Below are positions 50,971-64,000 of a DNA stretch of 64,000 nucleotides, in pieces (within the stretch, counting starts at the first letter, position 1; each line of letters opens with the position of its first letter). The DNA is from Liolophura sinensis (Eukaryota > Mollusca > Polyplacophora > Chitonida > Chitonidae). The position numbers were made by a program, and so were the translations under genes. The DNA lies in assembly GCF_032854445.1 (NCBI RefSeq), contig NC_088302.1, positions 52,358,046-52,422,045 on the forward strand. The letters run 5' to 3'. The notes beneath the pieces are model-generated. The model had not been told where the DNA came from. It did not search any database and was given only the letters and a program-made list of their open reading frames with translations.

Positions 50971-53306
50971 ATGTCTGAGACAAATTCCGATGTTGTTTGT
51001 GGAAGTCGACATCTGAAAACAGGTCAAAGGGATTAGAATGATCTCGAAACACACGCAAGTGGTTTTATCCGATCTAGTGCGTCGAGACAAAAGAGAAAAT
51101 CCACCCTTCCTCTTCAGAAACAAACGGTCAAATGGTCATCTCAATGTTAAACCTACCCCAGAAGAAGTTTAAATATTCACGCTCTTTAAGCTCTGACTAA
51201 AACTAATCGAGGTTGGTACGTCACGGATTACTTTTTTTTTTATCTCAACTTGAGACAAACTTAAACCTACTGACGGCTTAAGCCAAGTTGGTGCATACTT
51301 GGCCTAGTGCACACGCCAAGGGGGTAGGGAATAAAAGAAGTAGATATGACCGTGTCGGTTTGAGAAGAAAGAAATTGTTGTGGTTTAAATACTTTCTTTA
51401 TATGAGCAAGGAGAGTAAGATTTTTCCTAAATGGACACAAAGCGTAATATGTTCCTATAACTGAGTAACATAAAACACACAAGGAATATGGATATTAGAA
51501 AGGCGGAATAATTCCTCAAGTCTTCATTACGGCCTGGCCGTAAGCCAGTTTAGAGTCTCTGTTGCCAAGGTTAAGGTTAGCTGATAACCTGTTGTCCCCC
51601 CTCTACAAAATGTACAGGGAGAGCAAAACGAGGTAAATTAACGCAAGGCTTCAGCGGGAGAAGAACAGGTTTACGTGATATTTCCGTGATGACAGCTGTT
51701 GTGAATTCTGATATTTTGTGGTAATTTTTTTGGTTAAAATTTTGACTAATTACCACATTTGTAGATTTGGGGAGGAAGATGGCCGTTAAGCTGTCAGTGT
51801 CGGAAGAGATATATACTGTGTGTGTACAGCCATCGTGAAGAGACCTTTACATGGCTGTCCGCCTTTCAGCTTTTACATCGATCAGTTAATGTTTAACGGT
51901 GGAGATACGACGTGGCATCGGCTTATCACCAAGGCCACAAATTGCAGGATTTACCTATCATAACATTCAATCGAGCCATCATTGACCCTCGATATAACGG
52001 TTATTGACTTTCTACCCAGAGCGTCTTTCCACGCGGATATTGGCCGTCTGTATATGTCATCCTTATCTATAGCGTTTTAACGCAATTCCGAAACTCCCCA
52101 GTGGAACCTCCTAAATCTCTGGCTATATGCTGTTGGGGCTCAGCCCTCTGGAAACGTTGATCGATCCCTGTGCTGCGAACTGGGCTGGCGTTACACACCA
52201 CCTTCCCTTCAGCCCTGGGTTCTCAATTATTTGTGTTACCAGTTCCAGATCAAGCTTCGCGTCCCAGCTGACGTCTCAAGTCAACCCCATGCAAAACCTC
52301 AATCTAGGCTTTCTAACTGGCTTCACAAGAGGCTATTGCCAATCGATAAATCTGCATAGAATTCTCCAGCCATAAGCACCCCCAGCAGAGACGCGGAACG
52401 GCTGAGTGATGAAGCCGTAAGGCGAGGTCATACATACCGGTTGGGCCCACTCATGTTAATATGATGTGATACGAGAGACTGTGTAACTAGATATCTTCAT
52501 TGGCAGAGCCTTCTGCTGTCTGAACATTGATGCACGGTCTACAGGACCTACTCCATCTTGATTGATGCTGATTGCACATCCAAGCAGTTGCGCAAAAGAT
52601 ACATCATTCCGTATTCTCGTTACACCAAACTTTCGGAACGTTTCACGTTACACACAAAAAAAATCCCCACCAAATTACTCTAAACGAATATTTTCTTTTA
52701 ACGATAAAGCAATATACTCATCTAAGCATGTCCTACAACGATCAATTAATTTTTCGTTTGTCACCTCATTAGTCATCTCGTCACACAGTCCAGAAGAACT
52801 GACTGAAAGTTGTTTCAAGAGTATATACTGCACGAGCTATTGTCAATTATCAACCGGTAACATATGTCGATGTAGGTAAAAATATCTGACCACCAAGAAG
52901 GAACAGAGTCTTAGTTGTTGTATGCTGTATGTTGTACTCTGGCAAGTCGTGCCATTTCAAGAGACCAATACCAATACTACACGGTATACCACGCAGATTT
53001 CCCAACATAACAGATGTCAACGTTCAGGCCATATTAATAAACTCAATCACCCGTGAACTGACACACAACTACACAAATCGATTATTCAGCGACCGAATGG
53101 GAAAGCGAACGTTTTAGCCTGCCATTGCTCCTGCAAATATTTATCCGACAATTATCTGACCATTCATTAACATACTCCGTTGTAACATTTTCTGTTTTTC
53201 TAACGTTTATGTTTTTTTTTTCAATTATTCTAATATTTCTTAACTGCCCTAAATCATCAGTATATCGAGAGTGAAATATGAAAACATGGGGAAAAAGGTA
53301 TTGTTG
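50971..53306. other. Non-coding stretch
   Basis: No gene recognised. Short frames at 52.1-52.4 and 52.6-52.9 kb are without motifs. Confidence 0.6.
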
Positions 53307-53765
53307 TTGTCATTTACATCTGCTCATCTGATCACAGATGATCAACTCCGTGGTGTGTTCACATTTACATCTGCCCATCTCACCACAGATGATCAACTAT
53401 GTGGTGTGTTTACATACATCGAATGATCGCCAATGATCAAATCCACGATGTGCCTACATTTACATCTGCGCAGCTGATCACAGATGATCAAATCCGTGGT
53501 GTGTTTACATTTACATCTGCGTGACTGATCGCCGATGATCATATCCACGGTGTGCTTACATTTACTTCTTCGTGGCTGATCACAGATGATCAACTCCGTG
53601 GTTTGTTCGCATACATCGACTGATCGCCGATGATCAAATCCACGATGTGCTTACATTTACAACGGCGCAGCTGATCACAGATGATCAAATCCATGGTGTG
53701 TTTACATTTACATCTGTGCAGCTGATCACAGATGATCAAATCCATGATGTGTTTACATTTTCATA
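53307..53765. repeat. ~51-bp tandem repeat, about nine copies, two subtypes
   Basis: Subtype A has GATCACAGATGATCAA followed by TCCGTGGTGTGTT; subtype B has GATCGCCGATGATCAA followed by TCCACGATGTGC. Both are followed by TACATTTACATCTGC. The subtypes partly alternate, and two units are shortened to about 44 bp. Confidence 0.93.
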
Positions 53766-54558
53766 TCAGTCAGTTAATCAGTCACTTATCGTGTATCACC
53801 GGCACCAATCCAAACAATTTTCAAACGCATAAATCATGAAGAAAAAGGGTCTGAGACATTAGCAGTCGTTGCTTTTCTTGTTGATAATGACTGGATATTT
53901 GAAGACGGCCCTGGAAGCTGCTTCAGACTTTTCGTCGATGTTATAGATGATAATATTCATTATTCATGCCCAGTCGGCTTTGTGTGGAATACGCGGAGGC
54001 CTGGTATCTTCTCCGGCAACCATTTGTCTTCAGAGTGGCCCCCGTGATCTTTGCACCACAAAACATCTTCCTCTGCGGGGTTGGGCCTCCTGTGTGTAGG
54101 CAGGTGTTCCTCTTAACAACGTCCTTACTTTGTCTTCATATTTTATTTATTTACGCACCAAGCTTTATCCAAACTCTCTACTTCTAACGCGTGATTCGTC
54201 CACACACCACTGCACGGACAGCTGAATGGACGGAGAATTAACGGCTAAGGCGGCTTTCACTCAGCTGACGGCATTAATAACAGATCAACTTAATGACCCG
54301 AGATCCACAATGAAACATTATCACTCCTTGTGAGTCTGTCTGTAGAGACATCAACTCTCATATGATCAGCCTGAGGATAAGTGTTTCCGCTCTCCTCTAA
54401 GGATGAATGCAGAGCCAATCTGACTGAACACATGCTGAGCGTGGGGATCGGTTTCCAAGCTCGCTACCCATATTATCCTGCTTTTTTGTGGCAAAACGTG
54501 AACACGTTGGAATGCGCAGAAGATGCAGTTGAAAGGGAGGACGAATTATTAACCATAT

Positions 54559-54615
54559 CCGTATTACTTATTTATGTATTTATTTATTTCATTTGTGTTT
54601 TACTCCGAGCTGGAG
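54559..54615 (-). repeat. Dispersed-repeat tail, reverse copy
   Basis: On the minus strand it reads GGAGTAAAACACAAATGAAA followed by TAAATAAATA, a diverged copy of the tail at 49712-49768. It abuts the 24-bp minisatellite. Confidence 0.55.
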
Positions 54616-54660
54616 GGTATTCAAGTTGTACGACCGGCGGTTATTTTCTGCAAGGAAAAA

Positions 54661-55755
54661 GTTCCCGTAGGCTTCTCCAACAAGGTTCCCCTACGCTTCC
54701 CGAACAAGGTTCCCCTACGCTTCTCCAACAAGGTTCCCTGCGCTTCTCCAACAAGGTTGCCCAGGGCTACACAAAAAAAGTTCCCCATCGCTTCCCCAAC
54801 AAGATTCCCCTACGCTTTCCCAACAAGGTTCCCCTACGCTTCCCCAACAAGGTTCCCCTACGCTTCCCAAAAAAAGATTCCCCTACGTTTCCCCAACAAA
54901 ATTCTCCTACGCTTCCCCAAAAAAGATTCCCCCACGCTTCTCTAACAACGTTCCTCTACGCTTCTCCAACAAAGATCCCCTACGCTTCTCCAACAAAGTT
55001 CCCCTACGCTTCTCCAACAAGGTTCCCCTACGCTTCACCAACAAGATTCCCCTACGCTTCCCCAACACAGTTCCCCTACGCTTCTCTAACAAGGTTCCCC
55101 TACGCTTCCCCAACAAAGTTCCCCTACGCTTCTTCAACAAGATTCTCATATGCTTCCCCCACAACGTTTCCCTACGCTTCCTCAAAAAAGTTCCACTACG
55201 CTTCGCTAACAAAGATCCCATACGTTTCCCCTAGAAAGCTCCCCTACGCTTCCCCAACAAGGTTCCCCTACGCTTCCCCAACAAGATTCCCCTACGCTTC
55301 CCCAACAAAGTTCCCCTACGCTTGCCCATCAGGGTTCCCCTACGCTTCCCCTAACAAAGATCCCCTACGCTTCCCCAACAAAGGTTCCCCTAGGCTTCCC
55401 CAACAGGGTTCCCCATACGCTTCCCCAACAAGGTTCCCCTACGCTTCCCCTAACAAGGTTCCCCTACGCTACCCTAACACAGTTCCCCTACGCTTCTCTA
55501 ACACAGATATAACTCATATAACTCAACTCCCATACGCTTCCCCAACAAGGTGTCCCTACGCTTGCCCAACAGGGTTCCCCTACGCTTCCCCTAACAAAGA
55601 TCCCCTACGCTTCCCCAACAAAGGTTCCCCTACGCTTCCCCAACAGGGTTCCCCATACGCTTCCCCAACAAGGTTCCCCTACGCTTCCCCTAACAAGGTT
55701 CCCCTACGCTACCCTAACACAGTTCCCCTACGCTTCTCTAACACAGATATAACTC
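54661..55755. repeat. 24-bp minisatellite, about 45 copies
   Basis: Unit CCCCTACGCTTCCCCAACAA plus GGTT, with variants in the GGTT/GATT/AGTT part. The minus strand has two GGGG runs per unit. Segment 55321-55515 is repeated at 55561-55755 (offset 240) with only two mismatches, so the array recently grew by a block duplication. Because 24 is divisible by 3, long frames stay open across it; these are not called as genes. Confidence 0.97.
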
Positions 55756-58700
55756 CTCCGTGATCACTGGTACCAGAACCTTTAATGTTATCACCACGAC
55801 ATACGTTATATTTTTTTACGCATACGTGGGGCGGTTTTAAGATCTAAAACAAGGTGCAAACTTTTTGTTCAAGCTATTAATAGGCTCAGCCTGGTTGTTT
55901 GTTGGCTGCATAGATATCTGTTGTACCTCAACTAGCCGATACCTGACACTTATCTACTGACGCAACATCAGATTGTGTAATTACATGTGTAATGAACTTC
56001 AGATGACCAGCTTCTCGTTTTCGCCGCCAGGATCGCGTTTACCCTTACTTCCGTTGTGTTCATCAAGAACTGGAATCATAATCCCGTTAACACTTCCAGT
56101 ATTTAAGAGGGATGAACACAACTCTTTACATTAGTATTATTATATTCTTTCTTTTGTATGTTTTGTGTATTTAAGAATGCATTTGTTTTTTGTAAGGAGG
56201 CCAGTTTGGATCGAAATCACCTTATTTATTATAAAAAACGATAGAAACAGTTTAATCTTGGTGATGGTTTATTTTTACATTTAAAACTCGGCATACATGG
56301 GATCGTAAAACCCGTCTCATCTCAACTCGACTGTTGCGTGTATGTCGCTCAATCTTGAAGTGGCATGGCCATTAGCGACTGGGACCAACTTGTGTACGAC
56401 GAGTTGAGTTGAATTGAATAGCGTCTTAAGCCCTCGTGCAAACCGAGCTTTACAAGTGCAGTTATTTTTAAGAAGTGGCCCATTTTGTTGTAGGTATGGT
56501 TACGAGATTTCCCTGAGGCTGCCACCCCTCGGAACTTCAGTTTAGCATTGATATACAAACACTCATGATTGTTACCCATAGAATGTTTGGACTGCGTGGC
56601 TCGCCACAGCACTAACCATTGTAACATTACTTACGGGCTGTGGGAAGACTTAAGAGGCTACAGTCTCTGCCGTAATGTCTCCTATGACAGTTATCCATAA
56701 TGCTTTGTGCATTACTCGCCATTGCCCTAATCACCAGGTAGACGTTGATGTGGTCAGAAAGGAAGCACCATAAAGTGCGAACTTGACGGCCAAGCAGAGC
56801 AGAGATAGAGTTTATGTACACTGGCATCAATCAAAGCCAATGTGTCCCATTTGGTTGTACATGCATGTATAGTTGCGGATTGGAGTAACTCTTATCGCGC
56901 AAGTTGCGAGTTGCGAGAGTTTCGGAGAGTAACAGCCCCAAATGTGTTGGATTGACTGTAAGAAATATTCAACATTTTTCATACGCGCATTAAATCTTCC
57001 CTAGCATAAATCGACGACAGCAGCTTTTCCCTTTAAATTAACTAACCTGTTCATAAAATGGCGTAACCAAAAATTGTCTATGACAATGACATAAACTGAC
57101 CAAAAAGGACATTTTCAGGGTCTACTCTATACGGCGGCCGCCATTTCGATAACCTACGAACTGCTCTGATGTAGTCTTGGAAAATGTGATTAGTTTTTCA
57201 TGAACAGACGTGATAACCATGAACCCTTTAAGTTTGGCGAGTCTAAAAACAGCTTGGTTAATTATAGAGACCACACGGATTACATTTAGGGAAGATTTAA
57301 TGTAGGTGTGAAGAGTGGTGAATGTTCCTTACCAAAAAACATGTCAAAAAATGTGGCCCATAGAGCGAACTTAACATTCTGAACATCTAATGGCACTGTT
57401 CTCGGTTGAAAAAAATCTCGAAAACATTAGCAGACATATATTCAGACACAGTCCTCCCGGTATGGCCTTTTGATCATGCTTTTACTTCATTTTTGTGTTT
57501 TTTTACTCCTTTAATATGCGTAACGTATGAAAGACCCTGTCACGTTTGAGGCCAGATGAATGCTATCAATGTTTAACTTACCTAGCCATGGTATCCTCAG
57601 TTTATGAACCACGAAAAACCAAGAACCACAACTGCAGATGAGGCCTATACATCAATTGTCAGCTGTAATCATCTAACCAGTCTAGCTTGTTTCTCACAGG
57701 TGTGAATGTGAATTGTTAGCGTATATATCATAGGTACAGACATGCAAGTTAGCTTAACTTTCAAAGAGAAAACTGAGCCCTTACAGTAAAGCTTAACATT
57801 TTGCGTAAACAAATTCAATCATCGGACGTGTTTTACTTTGATATGCAGCTGACCATGGATGGGGAAATAAATTACTTAAATTATCTGATATTTAGGCCTT
57901 CTTATTGGCATATACGTGTTTAAAAACACAGAGCTACTAACCCACGGGAACATGTTACTACAAGTCTGGCTGGCGAGGATACGAGATAAAAAAAAGCTGA
58001 TACATGTATTTATATAGTCACCTGGATACGGGCTTTTGATGAAACCATCTGACAAATTACATTTCGCACGAAGGCCATATGTTTTTTTTTATTTCTACAG
58101 TGACGGAACTGTACTTATTTTTATTCAAAATACTCAAGAAGAGAAAAAATACAACAAATTGAACTGTAAGGCCACAGAGAATGTGCGCGATGTCTGCGCA
58201 ACCATCCATTTTACGAGCCTTTCACAAAATTGCGAAAACACAATTGTGGGTGAAAAGACAAGTTTACGCTTGAGTCGTTAGTCTGTAAACAGCGGTTACA
58301 ACAGACTTTGTTTGGATCGATGCCTGATCCTGTTTGTGGCTGACACCACCTGCACAAAGAAACGTCACCATCCAGATGGCGCTCTGATGAATTCATGACA
58401 GACAACAGCGACGGGATACCTGGCGGAAAACATTTATTTCTGATCAATACATGTCAGATTTTGCAACAGGTTAAAGGCATGCAAACCTCATACAGGCAAT
58501 TTATGCAAACTGCTGCGTAAACTCATGCAGGGCTTTCAATCGTGCATTATCACTGTATATACTGGGCTGAAGCAATGCAGTAGGCCCCTATATATTGGCT
58601 TTATAGTCCAAGAGCCAGCTGAGATTTATTTGACATGAAAGCTGCAAAGGTTTTGACTGTTTAATGGGGTGGAGGTAGCCAACTTGACTACAGAAACCCT

Positions 58701-58844
58701 TGTCTTAAGCGCAGCAAGTGGTGGGTGGGCTCTTTCTAATTACACCCCAGTTCAGTTTTATTTGACCAAACGCAGGCTGACATCAATGCTGCATTGTAAG
58801 GAAAGTCACACTAATTATTCATCTGCAACTTACAGACAAAATTC
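55756..58844. other. Non-coding stretch
   Basis: AT-rich with no recognisable genes or arrays. A short direct repeat GTTGCGAGTTGCGAG lies near 56903. Confidence 0.6.
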
Positions 58845-59610
58845 TGTGGTGGACAAAAGTCCACTGAAGACAAAGGCTAATTAGCGCTAATTAAGGATTT
58901 ATTTTACATATAACCTAAAACATTGAAATCAGATGTAAAATGTTCAACATGATCTAAATAGCAAGAATCGCCAATTAAGACAAGATTGTGTGGTGGAAAA
59001 GTCAGTTAAGATAAAGGTCAAAGGTCAATTTGCACTGAATGATCTTTGATTCTACTTTAATAACAAAGATCCTACAGAACTGAAAATTGGTGGAAAATGT
59101 AGGGTTTGATCCCGTCATCAATAATCACCAACGTAAGACAATATTACGTGGTGATAAGGTCACTTAAGACAAGGCCAAACGTCAGTTAGCACCGAATGAC
59201 CTTTGATTCTACTTTAATTGACATACATGTTGAACTTGCAGTTCTGAACACGGGTGGAAAATATACACTTTGATCCCTTTATCAAAAATCACCTACTTAA
59301 ACCACTTAAGACCAACTTGTGTGGTGGAAAAGTGATTTAAGACAAGGTCAAAGGTCAGTTTGCACTGAATGAGCTTTCACTGCCATGTAGAATAGAATTC
59401 TACCTCCATGCATGCCGTAAAGTGACGGCGTCATTCTGCGCCGGAACGTCTCTCATTTTTCGTAACGACCTAACTTTAAAAAGTGTGTCTTAACATAGAA
59501 GCAACAAGACTTGAAACTATTGGAAAATGTACAGTTTTGATCTTTCCATCAAAAATCATCAACAATGACCTGCTAGTGTGGAAGGAGAATCATTTAACAC
59601 AGGGTCACTC
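58845..59610. repeat. ~160-175 bp tandem repeat family with DR1 motifs, about 4.5 copies
   Basis: Each copy runs GTGGTGGAAAAGTC, AAGGTCAAAGGTCA, TTTGCACTGAATGA, CTTTGATTCTACTTT, TGGAAAATGTA, TTTGATCCC, AATCACCAA. Perfect DR1 sites (AGGTCA A AGGTCA) lie at 59015-59027 and 59345-59357, and a degenerate one at 59172-59184. The first copy is strongly diverged; the fourth carries an insertion at about 59380-59500. Confidence 0.85.
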
Positions 59611-60355
59611 GCGAATCTAGAGGGAGTGTGTGTGTGTGGGGGGGGGGACATTATATTAAAATGTTGTAACTATTGCGTTAGTGTCTTCTAAGATGGTCGA
59701 TAATTAAATAAACATCTTGAATACACTTGATTAAAGTAATGAGCTTTTTATTCCATCTAGAAGCAGAGCTACATTGTAAGTCTCTGATACTATATCACTG
59801 AACTTGTCAATTTCATGCACGAAAGCGCACAAAGCACATATTAACAAATAAACAGCTTTATGTCGGGAATTGAAAGATTCTCCCCACTTAGAAGGATTTG
59901 CAGTAAAGAGTGGCCTCTCTTTATAAAAAAAAAAGTAGATTGGGGATCGGGCACATTGAGAAAGCAGGATTGTAACACAAATGGGTATTACTCGTTTCCT
60001 GAAGATTCACGGTACATTATAGATAAATATGTTTATGCTTATTGCTTTAAGCATTCTTTTTAAGCGAGATTCGCGCTCTAGCCATGTGAATGATGTGCCA
60101 CCTCTGTGTTGCCTTTGTTTATTTAATGTTTAACTTCCCTGGCCTTCCTTCCAATGCAAAATCAGCTTTGAAGTCACACATTAGAGGTGGGCCAGAACCA
60201 TCTGCCAATGGCTCAAATGCCATCTGGCAAATGACCAAACAGTTATTATGGACTGCTTTCATCATGTCGCCTGGATTAAGCTAGGTCAAAGCAGACTGGG
60301 GAAACTATTGTTTGTGTACTTGTTGAACAGAAGTTTGGATGAGCATAGATGTTAC
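59611..60355. other. Non-coding stretch
   Basis: A (GT)n then G-run lies at 59630-59648. No gene recognised. Confidence 0.6.
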
Positions 60356-60964
60356 ATGTTACATTCTTCCTCGGGATCACTCCTCATTATGCATGTTACA
60401 TTCTTCCTCGGGATCACTTCTCATTATGCACGTTACATTCTTCCTCGGGATCACTCCTCAAATGCGTGTTACATTCTTCCTCGGGGCCACTCCTCATAAT
60501 GCGTGTTACATTCTTCCTCGGGACCACTCGTCATTATGCATGTTACATTCTTCCTCGGGATCACTCCTCATTATGCATGTTACATTCTTCCTCGGGATCA
60601 CTCCTCATTATGCATGTTACATTCTTCCTCCGGATCACTCCTCATAATGCGTGTTACATTCTTCCTCGGGACCACTCCTCATAATGCGTGTTACATTCTT
60701 CCTCGGGACCACTCGTCATTATGCATGTTACATTCTTCCTCGGGATCACTCCTCATTATGCATGTTACATTCTTCCTCGGGATCACTCCTCATTATGCAT
60801 GTTACATTCTTCCTCGGGATCACTCCTCATTATGCATGTTACATTCTTCCTCGGGATCACTCCTCATAATGCATGTTACATTCTTCCTCAGGATCACTTC
60901 CTCGGGATCACTCCTCATTATGCATGTTACATTCTTCCTCGGGACCACTCCTCATAATGCGTGT
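60356..60964. repeat. 37-bp tandem repeat, about 16 copies
   Basis: Unit TTACATTCTTCCTCGGGATC followed by ACTCCTCATTATGCATG. Variants (GACCACTCG, CATAATGCGTG) recur about 185 bp apart, showing a five-unit higher-order duplication. A partial unit is inserted near 60898-60905. Confidence 0.97.
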
Positions 60965-61276
60965 AGCACATTAGTGTACTCCATTTCCAAAAAGATCGCA
61001 AGGCATATTCCAGAGAGAGGGTGTGATATTAAATCAATAACTTTGTAACTCGCTATATTAGAGATCTGGCCTCACACGAAGAACAAGCTCTAAAGCTGAT
61101 TATTACTTCCCATCTCTAATTCGGGCATTCAAAGCTGATTTTCACCGGAAAAAAGGGCCAATGAAGCCAAGCATTAAAGAAAAATTCAAAACAAAAACAG
61201 TCGGATTACCATGGCATCATCATTTACATGGTCAGAGTGGGGATTTCAAGTAAGGCTAAAACATGACAAACATGTC
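60965..61276. other. Spacer between two tandem arrays
   Basis: About 310 bases of unique AT-rich sequence. Nothing seen. Confidence 0.6.
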
Positions 61277-62118
61277 TACCGTACAATGTACTGTACATGT
61301 AGCTCTGAGCCATACAACGTACGGTACATGCAGCTCTGAACCATACAACGTTCGCTACATGCGGCTCTGAACCATACAACGTACGGTACATCTTGCTCTG
61401 AACCATACAACGTTGGATACATGCAGCTCTGAACCAAACAACGTTCGCTACATGTAGCTCTGAATCATACAACGTTCGCTACATGCAGCTCTGAACCATG
61501 CAACGTACGATACATGTAGCTCTGAACCACACAACGTACGGTACATGCAGCTCTGAACCATGCAACGTACGGTACATGCAGCTCTGAACCACACAAAGTA
61601 CGGTACATGCAGCTCTGAACCACACAACGTACGGTACATGTAGCTCTGAACCACACAACGTACGGTACATGTAGCTCTGAACCACACAACGTGCGGTACA
61701 TGTAGCTCTGAACCATACAACGTTCGCTACATCTTGCTCTGAACCATACAACGTACGGTACATGTGGCTCTGGACCATGCAACGTACGGTGCATGTAGCT
61801 CTGAATCATACAACGTTCGGTACATGTAGCTCCGAAACATACAACGTACGGTACATTTAGCTCTGGACCATACAACGTACGGTACATGTAGCTCTGAACC
61901 ATGCAACGTTCGCTACATGCAGCTCTGAACCATACAACGTACGCTACATGCAGCTCTGAACCATACAACGTTCGCTACATGCAGCTCTGAATCATACAAC
62001 GTTGGCTACATGCAGCTCTGAACCAAACAACGTTCGCTACATGTAGCTCTGAATCATACAACGTTCGCTACATGTAGCTCTGAACCATACAACGTACGGT
62101 ACATGTAGCTCTGAATCA
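61277..62118. repeat. 31-bp tandem repeat, about 27 copies, two subtypes
   Basis: Unit ACATGTAGCTCTGAACCATA followed by CAACGTACGGT. A second subtype has CAACGTTCGCT. The subtypes are interspersed, and the ends are slightly diverged. Confidence 0.97.
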
Positions 62119-62262
62119 AGGATGTGACGGATATTCCCCTATAGTACAATCCTGCTTTCTCAGTGCGTGTGATTTACTCTCCAATCTGCTTTTCATGAGA
62201 ATGGGCAAATCAGTTAAATGTGAGATTGGCCATTCAAATGCCATCCTGTTAGAAACTTGGCA

Positions 62263-63334
<1,072 letters not shown>

Positions 63335-63480
63335 TCAAGTTGGTGATTATTAATGACGAGATCATAGTCTACATGTTCCACTAGCTTTCAGTTCTGAAGG
63401 CGCAACATCAATGTCAAGTAATGTAGAATCAAAGGTCACTCGGTGCAGTTGACCTTTGACCTTTGACCTTGCCAGAATTT
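63335..63480 (-). repeat. Inverted, isolated copy of the DR1-bearing repeat family
   Basis: On the minus strand it reads AAGGTCAAAGGTCAAAGGTC, CTGCACCGAGTGACC, TTTGATTCTACATTA, AGAACTGAAAGCTAG, TGGAACATGTAGAC, ATGATCTCGTCATT, AATCACCAAC, matching the 58.85-59.6 kb unit in order. It has three AGGTCA half-sites spaced by one base (63450-63469). Confidence 0.75.
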
Positions 63481-64000
63481 CTTCTAACGAACATCCTTGT
63501 ATTACCTTGTAGGATTCAGGCTAGTGACATCCATGTCACGCAAAAACCTAAAACATAGGGCCTATACTGCACTCCACATAAAATTTGGCTTTTTTTTTCA
63601 AGTAACACATTTTGTTTCATTCTGATCAAACCAGTAGCACTCAGTAAAATGTTTTTGTGTAGTTTGATTGATTTCTCATGAGAAAAACTTAAATGCTGGT
63701 GTCAAAAGTATGACTTTACGGCCTTCGGTGCTTCCAAAAGTGCATTTCCATAGCCCAACTTAAGGTGAAATACTGTATAGGAGAATAGATTTGGAAGACT
63801 CCTTCAAACGCTTCAATATCCTAAAATTGTAGAATTGTCTATATAAGATAGGGCGATTGCAAAAACATTTCTCCAATTGCATGTTTAAACAGCTGTCGAA
63901 ACCCCGAGATGGTAGGATGTAGAAATAGGCCTGACTTGTTGGAAAATTTTTGCAGTTTATGTTGTAAACAACAGATTGACAGCATCCATGTCAATCTCCC
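63481..64000. other. Non-coding end of window
   Basis: No gene or array recognised. Confidence 0.55.

Noticed and set aside
49390..51310. Shared GCACCAAC words near 49.39, 49.48 and 51.28 kb as ends of a MITE
   Set aside because: Orientation and interior similarity are too weak to define an element.
54381..55763. 460-codon plus-strand frame with an apparent transmembrane helix and FPYASPTR repeats
   Set aside because: It is a reversed AAAT-type repeat tail followed by a 24-bp minisatellite; a period divisible by three keeps frames open. The overlapping second frame and the minus strand are open too.
60248..61048. Several overlapping long frames reading LHSSSGSLLIMHVTFFLG-like repeats
   Set aside because: A 37-bp repeat cycles through all three frames and gives the same peptides in each; there is no unique coding sequence.
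61224..61968. Minus-strand frames reading [20 protein letters not shown] repeats
   Set aside because: Product of the 31-bp tandem array; frames overlap and repeat with the three-unit period.
60356..62118. CRISPR-like look of regularly repeated units
   Set aside because: Units are head-to-tail with no unique spacers, in a eukaryotic genome.

Overview
The window looks like a piece of a lophotrochozoan, most likely molluscan, nuclear genome. It is AT-leaning, has spliced genes with 2-3 kb introns and GT-AG junctions, is rich in TACATGTA-like words and (TA)n tracts, and carries copies of a short repeat tail (GAGTACGGCGTAAAAC followed by AAAT runs) that I associate with molluscan dispersed repeats. 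The species assignment is inference.

Only one protein-coding gene can be supported. It is a plus-strand homologue of vertebrate ZNF608/ZNF609 and Drosophila scribbler/brakeless, in five coding exons from about 24.2 to 39.2 kb. Exon joins are in frame at every intron (phases 0, 1, 2, 1). The product has a lysine-rich N-terminal region, the family block with [20 protein letters not shown] and [18 protein letters not shown], a single C2H2-type finger, long Ser/Lys/Pro-rich tracts, a [13 protein letters not shown] motif, SPAYSDISD, and a C-terminal Tyr-rich segment followed by a His-rich motif. The large fourth exon is interrupted by 200 N. The N run is flanked by an identical 18-base sequence at both contig ends, and two one-base reading-frame breaks lie within about 110 bases to its right. 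I read all of this as assembly error in an intact gene. The repaired exon set would encode about 1591 residues.

Layout: 1-24.2 kb is non-coding upstream DNA with AT-rich repeats, a 126-base foldback (20.3 kb) and possible conserved regulatory blocks. 24.2-39.2 kb is the gene; intron 1 holds a degenerate tandem repeat beside exon 2. 39.2-50 kb is non-coding, with 35-bp and 56-bp tandem arrays and a plausible enhancer at 46.7-47.0 kb. 50.7-62.4 kb is repeat-dense: an inverted-repeat element, arrays with units of 51, 24, about 165, 37 and 31 bp, and a 103-bp (TA)n. 62.4-64 kb is non-coding, with one inverted copy of the ~165-bp repeat family.

The long open frames in the tandem arrays are by-products of repetition. 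I found no convincing tRNA, rRNA, transposase, reverse transcriptase, CRISPR array or viral gene. The most interesting items are the hidden contig overlap in the gene, a start-codon exon shaped like the one that makes circ-ZNF609 in vertebrates, and a repeat family that carries DR1 nuclear-receptor-type sites.
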